DNA from: Halomonas getboli
GTDB taxonomy: Bacteria > Pseudomonadota > Gammaproteobacteria > Pseudomonadales > Halomonadaceae
Length of the DNA: 64,000 nt
NCBI RefSeq assembly: GCF_023094245.1
Contig: NZ_JALMEW010000002.1
Span: 372,001 to 436,000, forward strand
Direction of reading: 5' to 3'
A program made the translations under genes and the position numbers. This document shows, piece after piece, positions 9,009-18,101 of the stretch. Under the pieces are notes generated by a model, which saw nothing but the letters and a program-made list of their open reading frames with translations, was not told the DNA's origin and did no database searches. Each line of letters starts with the position of its first letter. The stretch's first letter is position 1.

Positions 9009-10069
9009 CCGCGCCCCGCGAATCCGACCCGCGCCCCGGCCGGCGCTTCACGCTGGAGACCGAAACCGCCCCGGAGGCGCCCGAGACGCCGGCCCCGGAG
9101 CATCTGTTCGATCCGACACAGGCCCACCATCCACCGACGCCGGCGGAGCCGGACGCCGCCCCCGGCGAGAGTGAGGCCGCCGTCACCGCCGGGCTGGCGC
9201 CGCCGAAGCGCCGCCGCTGGGGCCTGCTCGGGCTGCTGGTCGCGGGGCTCGGACTGGGCGCCGGCGAGCTCGCGCTGTCGATGCCCGCGGCGCTGGCCGA
9301 GGGCGACTGGCTGGGGCTCGGCTGGGGGCTGCTGGGCCTCGGCGCCATCGGCCTCGGCGGCGGCGCCCTGGCCCGGGAGCTGTGGCGACTGCGCCGCCTG
9401 CGGCGCCACGAGCGGCTGCGCGAGACGCTCGGCGCGCTGCCGGAGGCCTCCGCCCGCCAGGCGCGCGCCACCGCCGACCAGCTGCGCCGCCAGCTGGGCC
9501 TGGACGAGGACCATCCGCACTGGCAGGCCTTCCTCGCCGCCCATGAGCCCCATCACGACGGCCGCGAGACCCGGGCCCTGCTGGCCCACCACCTGCTGGC
9601 CCCGCGCGACCGCGAGGCGCGGCGGCTGATCTCCCGAATGAGCGGCGAAACCGCGGTGATGGTGGCGCTGAGCCCGCTGACGCTGGTCGACATGGCGCTG
9701 GTGGCCTGGCGGCATCTGTCGCTGATCGACCGGCTGTGCAGGCTCTACGGCCTGGAGCTCGGCTATGCCGCGCGCCTGCGGCTGTTTCGCCAGGTCCTGC
9801 GCGACATGGCCTTCGCTGGCGCCAGTGAGCTGGCCAGCGAGGCCGGCATGGAATGGCTGTCGCTGAACCTGGCCGGACGCCTCTCGGCGCGGGCCGGCCA
9901 GGGCATGGCGGTGGGCCTGCTCGGGGCACGGCTGGGGCTTCGCGCCCAGCGACTGACCCGCCCGCTGGCCTTCGACGAGGCCGAGCGGCCGCGCGTCGCC
10001 GACCTGCGCCGCGAGCTGTGGGGCAGAATGCGACGCCTGGAGCGTCGCGAGCAGGACGACAAGCGTTGA
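9005..10069 (+). CDS. ycjF: YcjF-like membrane protein (DUF697/UPF0283)
   Basis: A 354-residue inner-membrane protein: an acidic, proline-rich soluble N-terminus of about 70 residues, two adjacent hydrophobic segments near residues 75-125, then a C-terminal cytoplasmic domain. In that domain VMVALSPLTLVDMALVAWRHLSLIDRLCRLYG is typical of the DUF697/TIGR01620 family. Its ATG overlaps the ycjX stop in ATGA, the same pairing and order as in E. coli. The function is unknown; the pair is associated with envelope stress in enterobacteria. No phage-shock genes (pspABC) are found next to it here. Confidence 0.82.
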   Translation: MTAPRESDPRPGRRFTLETETAPEAPETPAPEHLFDPTQAHHPPTPAEPDAAPGESEAAVTAGLAPPKRRRWGLLGLLVAGLGLGAGELALSMPAALAEGDWLGLGWGLLGLGAIGLGGGALARELWRLRRLRRHERLRETLGALPEASARQARATADQLRRQLGLDEDHPHWQAFLAAHEPHHDGRETRALLAHHLLAPRDREARRLISRMSGETAVMVALSPLTLVDMALVAWRHLSLIDRLCRLYGLELGYAARLRLFRQVLRDMAFAGASELASEAGMEWLSLNLAGRLSARAGQGMAVGLLGARLGLRAQRLTRPLAFDEAERPRVADLRRELWGRMRRLERREQDDKR

Positions 10070-10099
10070 TGAGGATCATCCCAGGCGGCCCGATGGGGT

Positions 10100-10111
10100 C
10101 TAGGCTGAAGG
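10100..10111 (+). promoter_or_regulatory. CTAGGCTGAAGG element upstream of first usp gene
   Basis: This 12-base sequence lies 44 bases before the first usp ATG and recurs with one change before the second usp gene. TAGGCT is a plausible -10 hexamer, and the preceding C fits a sigmaS-preferred -10. No good -35 is seen. Promoter identity is inferred from position and duplication. Confidence 0.4.
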
Positions 10112-10143
10112 GTATGCCACCGGCCACGCCAAGGAGAGATCCC

Positions 10144-10584
10144 ATGTTCCACACCATCCTCGTGCCCATCGACGGCTCCGAGCACTCGCGGGTGGCGCTG
10201 TGCGTCGCCTGCAAGCTGGCCCGCCAGGAGGACGGCCAGCTGATCCTGCTGCACATCCCCGAGGCCCTGCCCCACGAGCCGCTGCTGGTCTGGGGCATCG
10301 GCGCGGTGCCCATGGAATCGACCCTGGAGAAGCGCGACGAGGTCGGACAGACCCTGCTCGATCACGCCATCGAGGAGGCCAAGGCCCTGGGCATCGAGCA
10401 GGTCAAGCCGGTGCTCACCCGCGGCGATCCCAGCCAGACGATCCTGGCCGCGGCCGAGGAGCACGGCGTCGACACCATCGTCATGGGCAGCCGCGGCCTC
10501 GGCGACCTCAAGGGCCTGGTGGTGGGCAGCGTGTCGCACAAGGTCAGCCACGGCGCCGACTGCCGGGTGATCACCGTTCACTGA
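10144..10584 (+). CDS. Universal stress protein (UspA family), first of a tandem pair
   Basis: A 146-residue cytoplasmic UspA-fold protein. The N-terminal ILVPIDGSEHSRVAL and the C-terminal ATP-binding motif GSRGLGDLKGLVVGSVSHKV (G-2x-G-9x-G-S type) are intact, so it is probably an ATP-binding, UspFG/MJ0577-like member. Such proteins accumulate in stationary phase and stress. AAGGAGAG precedes the ATG. It is followed 66 bases later by a close paralogue, and both carry the same CTAGGCTG-A/C-AGG element about 40 bases before their start, suggesting duplication of the whole unit including its promoter. Confidence 0.9.
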   Translation: MFHTILVPIDGSEHSRVALCVACKLARQEDGQLILLHIPEALPHEPLLVWGIGAVPMESTLEKRDEVGQTLLDHAIEEAKALGIEQVKPVLTRGDPSQTILAAAEEHGVDTIVMGSRGLGDLKGLVVGSVSHKVSHGADCRVITVH

Positions 10585-10610
10585 TCCGCTGACGCAGCGT
10601 CGACCGGCGG

Positions 10611-10622
10611 CTAGGCTGCAGG
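10611..10622 (+). promoter_or_regulatory. CTAGGCTGCAGG element upstream of second usp gene
   Basis: This copy lies 40 bases before the second usp ATG and differs by one base from the element before the first. Its presence suggests the second gene has its own start of transcription, in addition to any read-through. Confidence 0.4.
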
Positions 10623-10650
10623 CGTGAAGCCCGTGTCGCGAGGTGATGCC

Positions 10651-11094
10651 ATGTTTCGCACGATCCTGGTGCCGGTCGACGGTTCATCCCACTCCCGCAA
10701 GGCGCTCTCGCTGGCCTGCCAGCTGCTGGCAGACCGTCAGGACGCCTGCCTGCTGCTGCTCCACGTCCCCGAAGCCGCGCCGCACGACCCGCCAATGATG
10801 TGGGGCGCGGGCAGCGAGGCCGCGGCCGACTCCCGCGACGAGCGCGAACGTCGCGCCCGACGGCTGCTCGATACGGCCGCGGAGGAAGCGCGCGACCGCG
10901 GCGTCCGCCACGTCGAGCCCCTGCTACGCTACGGCGACCCCACCCGTACCATCCTCGAGCTGGCCGCCGCCCGCGACGTGGACGCGATCCTGATGGGCAG
11001 CCGCGGCCTCAGCGACCTGCGCGGCCTGCTCACCGGCAGCGTGTCGCACAAGGTCAGCCATGCCGCCGAGTGCAGCGTGGTCACCGTCCATTGA
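10651..11094 (+). CDS. Universal stress protein (UspA family), second of a tandem pair
   Basis: A 147-residue paralogue of the preceding protein. The N-terminus [15 protein letters not shown] and the ATP-binding motif [20 protein letters not shown] match it closely, while the middle has diverged ([20 protein letters not shown]). The start is placed at MFRTIL because GAGGTGAT lies just upstream and the family begins there. Its 3' end overlaps the convergent DUF1479 gene by 14 bases, leaving no room for a dedicated terminator. Confidence 0.9.
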   Translation: MFRTILVPVDGSSHSRKALSLACQLLADRQDACLLLLHVPEAAPHDPPMMWGAGSEAAADSRDERERRARRLLDTAAEEARDRGVRHVEPLLRYGDPTRTILELAAARDVDAILMGSRGLSDLRGLLTGSVSHKVSHAAECSVVTVH

Positions 11095-12340
11095 ACGTCG
11101 GGTCACCCATCAGCCCGCGCCCCTGCGGCGTCAGCTGCCCCGGCCTGCCGCGCCCGACGAAGTCCACCTCGAAATCGTCCGCGGCGAAATCCGGCGGCGT
11201 GCGGCCCGACGCGAAGGCCCGCCACTGCTCTTCAAGGTAGGCGGCGTTCTTGTCGCACCAGGGCGCCGCGCCGATATAGATCACGTTGCTGTCCTCGTGC
11301 CCGCGATGCTCGGGGTCCACCGCATGCACCACGTCGCAGTGCCACCAGATGGTGTCGCCGGGCGCCAGGTCCGGGATCGGCGTCAGCGCCTCGAGCAGCG
11401 GCGCATGCCAGTGAGGGTCCACCGACAGCGCTCGCCCCGGCCGGGCCCCGCACAGATCGTGCTCCGGCACGTCGTCCTGCAGTGCCCGCAGCAGCAAGTA
11501 ACTCATCACATCGGCGATCGGGATCAGGTTGAGGGTGCCGGCCCCGCCGCGCTGCGCCGTCAGCGCCGTCCAGCCCTGGAAGGTGCGGAACATCGAGCAC
11601 ACCGCCGGCGATTTCACCTCGCGCACCCGGGTTCGGCTGCGCGCGTCGAAGGGATCGAAGCGCTCCGGCCGGCCGTCGAAGACGTGACGATAGACGTCGC
11701 GGAAGTTGGCCTCCAGCCAGCGTTCCACGGAACCGCCGTCGACGTGGGGCGACAGCCCCAGGCTCGCCGAGCCCGGCGGACGACGCCGCAGCCGGTCGGC
11801 ATAGCAGGCCAGGCGCCCGGGATCGAACTCCTCCCCGGCGTCCCACAGGCCATTGAGGAAGCGACAGGCGTCGGCCAGGCGCGGATCCTGGCGCGCCAGC
11901 ACCTGTGGGCGCGACCAGTAGAGGCCGTAGATCTGCGGCGTGCCCTGGTCGAGGCCACCGAAATAGGGGTCCTCGGCGGCCTCGGCGAGCCTGGCCATGA
12001 AGCGGTTGCGCGCCAGGTAGTCGCCGATCTCGACGTTCCAGGACGCGGCGGTGGCCGCCGGGAACACGCCGTGGATGGCACAGGCGCCGCGTCGTCGGAT
12101 CCGCGCCAGGACCGCCTCGTCGACCCGGCCGGCGACCACGTCGTCGGCGTCGAGGCTCGGGATCGGCGAGCAGCCTGCCTCGCGCTCGGCCCGGATCTCG
12201 GCCACTTGGGCGAGAATGGCGGCCTCGGCTTGGGCGAAAGCGCCGCGATAATCGCCGATCCGTTGGCGCAGTTCGCGCTTGGCGGCGGCAATGGTCTCGC
12301 CGAGCCGCTCGGGATCGAGAGTAAAGGCTTGCTGTGGCAT
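11081..12340 (-). CDS. DUF1479 family protein, putative Fe(II)/2-oxoglutarate oxygenase (YbiU-like)
   Basis: A 419-residue protein of the DUF1479 family. [10 protein letters not shown] in the middle and a distal His in [13 protein letters not shown] fit the HxD...H facial triad of non-haem iron oxygenases. [19 protein letters not shown] near the C-terminus is also family-typical. The ATG is preceded by a perfect AGGAGGT. It starts only 14 bases after the sugar ABC ATPase gene, so it is probably the last gene of that operon and may act on the transported compound or a derivative; the substrate is unknown. The 3' end overlaps the convergent usp gene. Confidence 0.78.
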   Translation of the reverse strand: MPQQAFTLDPERLGETIAAAKRELRQRIGDYRGAFAQAEAAILAQVAEIRAEREAGCSPIPSLDADDVVAGRVDEAVLARIRRRGACAIHGVFPAATAASWNVEIGDYLARNRFMARLAEAAEDPYFGGLDQGTPQIYGLYWSRPQVLARQDPRLADACRFLNGLWDAGEEFDPGRLACYADRLRRRPPGSASLGLSPHVDGGSVERWLEANFRDVYRHVFDGRPERFDPFDARSRTRVREVKSPAVCSMFRTFQGWTALTAQRGGAGTLNLIPIADVMSYLLLRALQDDVPEHDLCGARPGRALSVDPHWHAPLLEALTPIPDLAPGDTIWWHCDVVHAVDPEHRGHEDSNVIYIGAAPWCDKNAAYLEEQWRAFASGRTPPDFAADDFEVDFVGRGRPGQLTPQGRGLMGDPTFNGR

Positions 12341-12354
12341 GACGACCTCCTGTG

Positions 12355-13476
12355 TCAGGCGAGACGCCGTTCGCTGTCGGGATCGAAGAGCACCGCTCGG
12401 CGCATGTCGACGCGCAGGCCCAGGCGCTCCCCCGCCGCCACCCGGCAGTCGGGATTCACCCGGGCCGTGATCTCGCCGTCGCCGAGCGGCAGGCGCAGCA
12501 GGATATCGGCCCCGGTGGGCTCGACCACGCTGACGGTCGCCGACAGCGGTGTGCCTTCGGCCTGCTCGCCGAGCCGCGCGTCTTCCTCGCTGAAGTGCTC
12601 GGGACGCAGGCCCAGCGTCAGCGTCCGGCCACGGCATTCGGCCAGGGCGGCGGTCTCGCGACTCACCGGCCAGGGCAGCAGCAGGTCGTCGGCGCCGGGC
12701 GTGGCCACGCGCAGGCGGTAGTCGCCGGGCGCACCCTCCAGCACCGCCGGAACGAAATTCATCGACGGCGAGCCCATGAAGCCGGCCACGAAGATGTCCA
12801 CCGGGTCGTTGTAGATCTCGTCCGGCGTGCCGAACTGCAGAATGCATCCGTCGCGCATCACGGCGATGCTGTCGGCCAGGGTCATGGCCTCGATCTGGTC
12901 GTGGGTCACGTAGACGATGGTGGTGCCCAGGCGCTGGTGGAGCTTCTTGATCTCGGTGCGCATCTCCACCCGCAGCTTGGCATCGAGATTGGAGAGCGGC
13001 TCGTCGAACAGGTAGACCTTGGGCTCGCGGGCCAGCGCCCGGCCCATGGCCACCCGCTGACGCTGGCCGCCGGAGAGCTGCGAGGGCTTGCGCTCGAGCA
13101 GATGCGATATCTGCAGCAGATCGGCGACCCGTTCCACCGCGGCCTCGCGTTCGGCCTTGGGCACCTTGCGCATCTCCAGGCCGAAGGCGATGTTGCCGCG
13201 CACCGTCATGCTCGGATAGAGCGCATAGGACTGGAAGACCATGGCGATGTCACGCTCGGCGGGCGTGCGCCAGGTGATCTCCTCGCCGCCGATGTGAATC
13301 TCTCCCGAGGTCACCGGCTCGAGGCCGGCGATGGCGTTCATCAGGGTCGACTTGCCGCAGCCGGAGGGGCCGACCAGGATCAGGAACTCGCCCGAGTCGA
13401 TGGCCAGGCTGACGTCCTGGAGCACCCGGGTGCTGCCGAAGTCCTTGCAGACCCGCTGAATTTCCAAAGCTGACAT
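12355..13476 (-). CDS. Sugar ABC transporter ATP-binding protein (MalK/UgpC/GtsD family)
   Basis: A 373-residue ATPase of a carbohydrate importer. The nucleotide-binding domain shows Walker [10 protein letters not shown], signature LSGGQRQR, Walker [13 protein letters not shown] and the H-loop in [11 protein letters not shown]. The C-terminal third has MalK-type OB-fold regulatory elements ([21 protein letters not shown]). Together with two permeases and a binding protein it forms a complete importer; the operon resembles the Pseudomonas glucose/mannose transporter (Gts/Glt). AGAGGTAACC precedes the ATG, with a CA-rich stretch (AACAGAACAATGAA) immediately upstream of that. DUF1479 follows after 14 bases. 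Confidence 0.88.
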   Translation of the reverse strand: MSALEIQRVCKDFGSTRVLQDVSLAIDSGEFLILVGPSGCGKSTLMNAIAGLEPVTSGEIHIGGEEITWRTPAERDIAMVFQSYALYPSMTVRGNIAFGLEMRKVPKAEREAAVERVADLLQISHLLERKPSQLSGGQRQRVAMGRALAREPKVYLFDEPLSNLDAKLRVEMRTEIKKLHQRLGTTIVYVTHDQIEAMTLADSIAVMRDGCILQFGTPDEIYNDPVDIFVAGFMGSPSMNFVPAVLEGAPGDYRLRVATPGADDLLLPWPVSRETAALAECRGRTLTLGLRPEHFSEEDARLGEQAEGTPLSATVSVVEPTGADILLRLPLGDGEITARVNPDCRVAAGERLGLRVDMRRAVLFDPDSERRLA

Positions 13477-13562
13477 GGTGGTTACCTCTTCATTGTTCTG
13501 TTGCCCCGTACCGGGGGCGACGGGCCGCCGACGATGAGGGCGGCTCCCGGCCCGTGGCGTCG

Positions 13563-14441
13563 CTAGCCCTTGACCGAACCCGCGGTGAGCCCGCGCACGA
13601 AATACTTGCCGGCCAGCACGTAGACCAGCAGGGTCGGCAGCGCGGCGATCATGGCGGCGGCCATGTCGACGTTGTACTCCTTGACCCCGGTCGAGGTGTT
13701 GACCAGGTTGTTGAGCGCCACCGTCACCGGCTGGGTGTCGTGCCCGGAGAAGGCCACCCCGAACAGGAAGTCGTTCCAGATCTGGGTGAACTGCCAGATC
13801 ACCGAGACCACGATGATCGGCTTGGACACCGGCAGCAGGATGCGCCAGAAGATGCGGAAGAATCCGGCGCCGTCCAGCTTGGCCGCCGCGACCAGCTCGT
13901 CGGGAACCGACACGTAGAAGTTGCGGAAGAACAGCGTGGTGAAGGCGATGCCGAACACCACGTGCACCAGCACCAGCCCGGCCCGGGAACTGGACAGCCC
14001 CAGCCAACCCAGGGTCTGGGCCATGGGCAGCAGGATGACCTGGAAGGGGATGAAGCAGCCGAACAGCATCAGCGCGAACAGCAGCTCCGCGCCGCGGAAG
14101 CGCCACTTGGTCAGGGCATAGCCGTTCAGCGCCCCGATCAGGGTGGCGATGATGACCGCCGGGATGACGATGGCGAAGGAGTTCCAGAAGTAGCCGCTCA
14201 CCCCCTCGCAGCGCATCCCGGTGCAGGCCGAACCCCAGGCCTTGAGCCAGGGCGCCAGCGTCGGATGCTCGGGCAGCGTCAGCAGGCTGCCGGCGCCGAT
14301 CTCGTCCAGGGGCTTGAGCGAGGTCAGCACCATCACCGCCAGCGGCAGCAGATACCACAGTGCGGCGACGACCAGCACCGCCTGCAGCAGCAGGCGCCCG
14401 GCACGGGCCGCCGGCGTCCGGGAGCGAATCACGTTATCCAT
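13563..14441 (-). CDS. Sugar ABC transporter permease (MalG/GtsC-like)
   Basis: A 292-residue inner-membrane permease of the carbohydrate uptake family, with about six membrane segments. The N-terminal cytoplasmic part includes TSLKPLDEI, typical of MalG-type subunits. The EAA-loop that docks the ATPase is seen as DELVAAAKLDGAGFFRIFWRI, about 80 residues from the C-terminus. Its start overlaps the end of the preceding permease gene by eight bases, so the two are translated together. The ATPase gene begins 86 bases downstream. Confidence 0.88.
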   Translation of the reverse strand: MDNVIRSRTPAARAGRLLLQAVLVVAALWYLLPLAVMVLTSLKPLDEIGAGSLLTLPEHPTLAPWLKAWGSACTGMRCEGVSGYFWNSFAIVIPAVIIATLIGALNGYALTKWRFRGAELLFALMLFGCFIPFQVILLPMAQTLGWLGLSSSRAGLVLVHVVFGIAFTTLFFRNFYVSVPDELVAAAKLDGAGFFRIFWRILLPVSKPIIVVSVIWQFTQIWNDFLFGVAFSGHDTQPVTVALNNLVNTSTGVKEYNVDMAAAMIAALPTLLVYVLAGKYFVRGLTAGSVKG

Positions 14442-15375
14442 GTCGACGGCTCCGCAGTTCGGAATACAGGTAGGGCACCAGGATCGCCAGCACGCCGCCG
14501 AGCATCAGGATGGCGCTGGCCGAGCCCATGCCGATCTGGGCCCGGGTGAAGGCGTGGGCATACATGAAGGTCGCCGGCAGGTCGGAGGCATAGCCCGGGC
14601 CACCGCCGGTCAGCGCCACCACCAGGTCGAAGCTCTTGATGGCGATGTGCGAGAGGATCATCACCGCGCTGAACACCACCGGCCGCAGGCAGGGCATCAC
14701 CACCCGGCGATAGACCCGCGGCAGGCTGGCGCCATCGAGCTGGGCGGCCTTGAGGATGCTGTCATCGATGCCGCGCAGGCCGGCCAGAAACAGCGCCATG
14801 ACGAAGCCCGAGGCCTGCCACACCGCGGCGATCACCAGGGTGTAGACCGCCATGTCGGGATCCACCAGCCAGTCGAAGGTGAAGGATTCGAAGCCCCAGC
14901 CGCGCACCATCGCCTGGATGCCCAGGCCCGGATTGAGCAGCCACTTCCACACCACCCCGGTGACGATGAACGACAGCGCCATGGGATACAGGTAGATCGT
15001 GCGCAGCACGCCCTCCTGGCGAATCCGCTGGTCGAGCAGGATCGCAAGGCCTGCTCCCAGCACCAGGCAGATGCCGACGAACAGCGCGCCGAACACGCCG
15101 AGATTGGTGGCCGCCACCCACCAGCGCTCGTTGGCCATCAGCCGCGCATACTGGGCAAAGCCGACGAAGTCGTAGCTCGGCAGCATGCGCGAATTGGTCA
15201 GCGAGAGGACGAAGGTCCACAGCATGAAGCCATAGATGAAGCACAGCGAGATCGCGACGGATGGCGCCAGCACCAGCTTGGGCAGCCAGGCCTGGAAGCG
15301 CCCCGTGAGACTGGCACGCGCCGCGGGGCGCCCGCCGCGCCGCCAGGCGTCGGCGTGAGTCGAAACGGATTTCAT
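14434..15375 (-). CDS. Sugar ABC transporter permease (MalF/GtsB-like)
   Basis: A 313-residue permease with six membrane segments and a charged N-terminus (DAWRRGGRPAARASLTGR). The EAA-loop is DDSILKAAQLDGASLPRVYRR. It carries the family-typical ILSHIAIKSFDLVVALTGGGPG stretch, split here between a membrane segment and the loop that contacts the substrate protein. It partners the MalG-like subunit, whose gene overlaps its 3' end, and sits 60 bases after the binding-protein gene. AGGTGATCCC precedes the ATG. The sugar class (glucose or mannose) is inferred from the neighbouring isomerase and two-component system. Confidence 0.87.
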   Translation of the reverse strand: MKSVSTHADAWRRGGRPAARASLTGRFQAWLPKLVLAPSVAISLCFIYGFMLWTFVLSLTNSRMLPSYDFVGFAQYARLMANERWWVAATNLGVFGALFVGICLVLGAGLAILLDQRIRQEGVLRTIYLYPMALSFIVTGVVWKWLLNPGLGIQAMVRGWGFESFTFDWLVDPDMAVYTLVIAAVWQASGFVMALFLAGLRGIDDSILKAAQLDGASLPRVYRRVVMPCLRPVVFSAVMILSHIAIKSFDLVVALTGGGPGYASDLPATFMYAHAFTRAQIGMGSASAILMLGGVLAILVPYLYSELRSRRHG

Positions 15376-15435
15376 GGGATCACCTCACACTCGAGGAAGG
15401 GGCGGCGCCTGCCGTGCAGGCGCCGGACGGAACGC

Positions 15436-16710
15436 TCAGAGGGCCAGGCTGGCGGCCTGGGCCAGCCGCTCGGCGGCCTGGTCGGCGCTCATGTCGCTCG
15501 AGTTGAAGTAGTTGGTGATGATATCGAAGAAGGCGCCCTGGACATCGCTGCGCATGGCCATGCGGTGCGCCATGCTGGGCACCAGGGTGTCGGCGTCGCG
15601 CGCGTCCTGAAAGTCCTCCATGGAGCGCAGGGCACAGTCGTCGAAGCCACTCATGTCGAGATCCGGGCGCGCCGGAATCGAGCCCTTGAGCTGGTTGAAG
15701 GTCTTCTGGAACTCCGGCTCGAGGATCAGCCGCGCCAGGGCGAACTGTGCCTCCCGCGCCTCGGGGTCGCCGAGCTTGAACATCGCGAAGCTGTCGATGT
15801 TGAAGGTGAAGGCGTCCTCGGTGCCCGGCACCGGCGCGCATCGATAGTCCTCGCCGGCCTGCATGTCGGCGGCGGTGAACTCGCCCTTGGCCCAGTCGCC
15901 CATGATCTGCATGGCGGCGTCGCCGTCGATCACCATGCCGGTGGCCAGGTTCCAGTCGCGTCCCGGCATGCCCTCGTCCATCAGCTCGCGCAGGCGCTTG
16001 AAGGTGGTCAGCGCCTCGATCATGGTATCGCTCTCGAGCGCCTGCTCGTCGAGATCGACGAAGGCGCGGCGATAGAAATCGCTGCCGCCCTGGCTGAGCA
16101 CCACGCTCTCGAACAGGGTGGCGTCCTGCCAGGGCTGCCCGCCGTGGGCCAGCGGCACGTAGCCCGCCTCGCGCAGCGCATCGCCGGCGGCGAACATCTC
16201 GTCCCAGGTGGTCGGCATCTCGACGCCGGCATCGGCCAGCACCTCGGGATTGGCCCACAGCCAGTTGACCCGGTGGACGTTGACCGGCACCGCCACGTAG
16301 TGGCCGTCGTGGCGCATCATGTCGGCCACCACCTCGGGCAGCAGCGCATCCCAGTCGCCCTGCTCCGCCACGCCGTCGAGATTGCCGAGCAGGCCGAGCT
16401 CGCCCCACTCCTGGATCTCCGGGCCGTTGATCTGCGCCGCCGCCGGCGGATTGCCGGACATCGCCCGGGACTTGAGCACCGTCATGGCGCTGTCGCCGGC
16501 CCCGCCGGCCACCGCGAAGTCCTTCCACTGGTGCCCTTCCGCCTCGAGCAGGTCGCGTAGTTCGCCCACCGCCTTGGCCTCGCCGCCGGAGGTCCACCAG
16601 TGCAGCACCTCGACCTCACCGGCCTGGACCTGGCCGGCGCCGAGGGCACCAGCCGCGGTCAGTCCCAGCAGGGCATGGCGGAGTGGGGTGAATCGCATCA
16701 ATGCGCGCAT
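15436..16710 (-). CDS. Periplasmic sugar-binding protein of ABC transporter (GtsA/GltB-like)
   Basis: A 424-residue exported solute-binding protein (family 1). A signal peptide is clear: [12 protein letters not shown], a hydrophobic core [13 protein letters not shown], and cleavage after QVQA. The mature part starts [16 protein letters not shown], like the glucose/mannose-binding proteins of Pseudomonas. [16 protein letters not shown] and [14 protein letters not shown] are conserved family stretches. The start at MRALMRF has AGGAGGCACGG upstream, preceded by ACAACAACAAT. The 122-base gap before it is the largest within the cluster up to the two-component genes, so an internal promoter or processing site is possible. 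Confidence 0.9.
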   Translation of the reverse strand: MRALMRFTPLRHALLGLTAAGALGAGQVQAGEVEVLHWWTSGGEAKAVGELRDLLEAEGHQWKDFAVAGGAGDSAMTVLKSRAMSGNPPAAAQINGPEIQEWGELGLLGNLDGVAEQGDWDALLPEVVADMMRHDGHYVAVPVNVHRVNWLWANPEVLADAGVEMPTTWDEMFAAGDALREAGYVPLAHGGQPWQDATLFESVVLSQGGSDFYRRAFVDLDEQALESDTMIEALTTFKRLRELMDEGMPGRDWNLATGMVIDGDAAMQIMGDWAKGEFTAADMQAGEDYRCAPVPGTEDAFTFNIDSFAMFKLGDPEAREAQFALARLILEPEFQKTFNQLKGSIPARPDLDMSGFDDCALRSMEDFQDARDADTLVPSMAHRMAMRSDVQGAFFDIITNYFNSSDMSADQAAERLAQAASLAL

Positions 16711-16832
16711 GTGCCGTGCCTCCTGATTGTTGTTGTCTCGACTGCCGCCCGAAACCTTGGCGGCTCGCCTCACGCTAGCGCATTCGTGGCATCAATAGGC
16801 GTTACCTAATGCTGGATAGTATTGCCGAGATA

Positions 16833-18023
16833 TTACGGCGCTGAAACATCTCGCCCGGCCAGGGCATCCATGACGTCGTGGCAGGCGCCCATGGTGTGGT
16901 AGTCGACCTTGCCGGCCGGGCTCTTGACGTCGGAGTAGCGGCGATTGTCCGGGGTCAGGATGCGGTACCAGGCACCGTGGCGGTGGTCGATGAAGTGGCG
17001 CCAGCTGTAGTCCCAGAGTCGTTCGTACCAGCGCCAGTAGGCGGGCCGGCCGGTGCGCGCGCCGAGCAGCGCCGCCGCCGCCAGGCTCTCGGCCTGCACC
17101 CAGAAGTACTTGTCGCCGTCGCAGACCCGCTGCGCCGGATCGAGGCCATAGACCAGGCCGCCATGATCACGATCCCAGCCCGCCGTCACGCTGGACAGGA
17201 ACAGCCGTTCGGCCGCGGGCACCAGCCAGGGCTCGGGGCGATGACGCTCCAGCATCACCAGCAGCTTGGCCCACTCGGTCTGGTGCCCGACCTGATAGCC
17301 CCAGGGGCGGAACAGGTGGGCGGGATCGTCGCGGTTGTAGTCCCAGTCGGGGCGCCACTGGTCGTCGTAGTGCTCCCAGATCCAGCCGTGAGGATGATCG
17401 CGATTGGCCGTCACCATGGCCCGGGCGATGGCCAGCGCCTGGTCGAGGAAGGCGGCGTCGCCGGTGGCCTCGAAGGCGGCGATCAGCGCCTCGCAGCCGT
17501 GCATGTTGGCGTTCTGGCCGCGATAGGCCGACACTCGCCAGTGCCGGTCGGCTTCGTCGGCGAAGCGCTGCCACTGCGGCTCCCAGAAGCGCTTCTGCAG
17601 CAGCCGATGGACGGCGTACAGGCCGTCTCGCGCTTCGTCGATGCCGGCCTTGAGCGCCTCGGCATGGGCGAGCAGCACGAAAGCCAGCCCGTAACAGTGG
17701 TTCGTATCGTCCTCCACCACCCCGGCGTCCAGGGTCCAGGCATAGCCCTGTGTAGCGGTCTGGAAGTGCGCCCGTTCCAGATAGGCCAGGCCATGGCGGA
17801 CCCAGTGGCGGTACTCGTCACCGCCGCCGTGACGGGCATAGCGAGCGTAGGTCACCACATAGCGGGCGCTGGAGACCAGATGCCGGTGGCCGCGATCGAG
17901 GATGGTGCCGTCGTCGAGCAGGTAGTGATGGAAACCGCCGTGCGGGTCGATGGCGCGAGGATGGTAGAAGGCCATGGTCTTGCGCACATGGGCGGCGAGA
18001 AAGTCGCGATCGTAGACGTTCAC
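16833..18023 (-). CDS. AGE-family sugar epimerase/isomerase (D-mannose isomerase-like)
   Basis: A 396-residue (alpha/alpha)6-barrel protein of the N-acylglucosamine 2-epimerase superfamily. RHLVSSARYVVTYARYAR, QNANMHGCEALIAAFEATG, GYQVGHQTEWAKLLVMLERH and DKYFWVQAESLAAAAL carry the conserved His/Glu residues used in acid-base isomerisation. The pattern and size are closest to bacterial D-mannose isomerases, which interconvert mannose and fructose; cellobiose epimerases and GlcNAc epimerases are alternatives. The GTG start has a perfect AGGAGG site. Position directly before a sugar ABC importer suggests it converts the imported sugar before phosphorylation. Confidence 0.82.
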   Translation of the reverse strand: MNVYDRDFLAAHVRKTMAFYHPRAIDPHGGFHHYLLDDGTILDRGHRHLVSSARYVVTYARYARHGGGDEYRHWVRHGLAYLERAHFQTATQGYAWTLDAGVVEDDTNHCYGLAFVLLAHAEALKAGIDEARDGLYAVHRLLQKRFWEPQWQRFADEADRHWRVSAYRGQNANMHGCEALIAAFEATGDAAFLDQALAIARAMVTANRDHPHGWIWEHYDDQWRPDWDYNRDDPAHLFRPWGYQVGHQTEWAKLLVMLERHRPEPWLVPAAERLFLSSVTAGWDRDHGGLVYGLDPAQRVCDGDKYFWVQAESLAAAALLGARTGRPAYWRWYERLWDYSWRHFIDHRHGAWYRILTPDNRRYSDVKSPAGKVDYHTMGACHDVMDALAGRDVSAP

Positions 18024-18101
18024 TGGGTGCCTCCTGCAGGAATATCGGGTCCAGCCTAGCGTGAGCCGCCAGGAATGCGTATTTCCGAATGCTGCGAAGT
18101 G

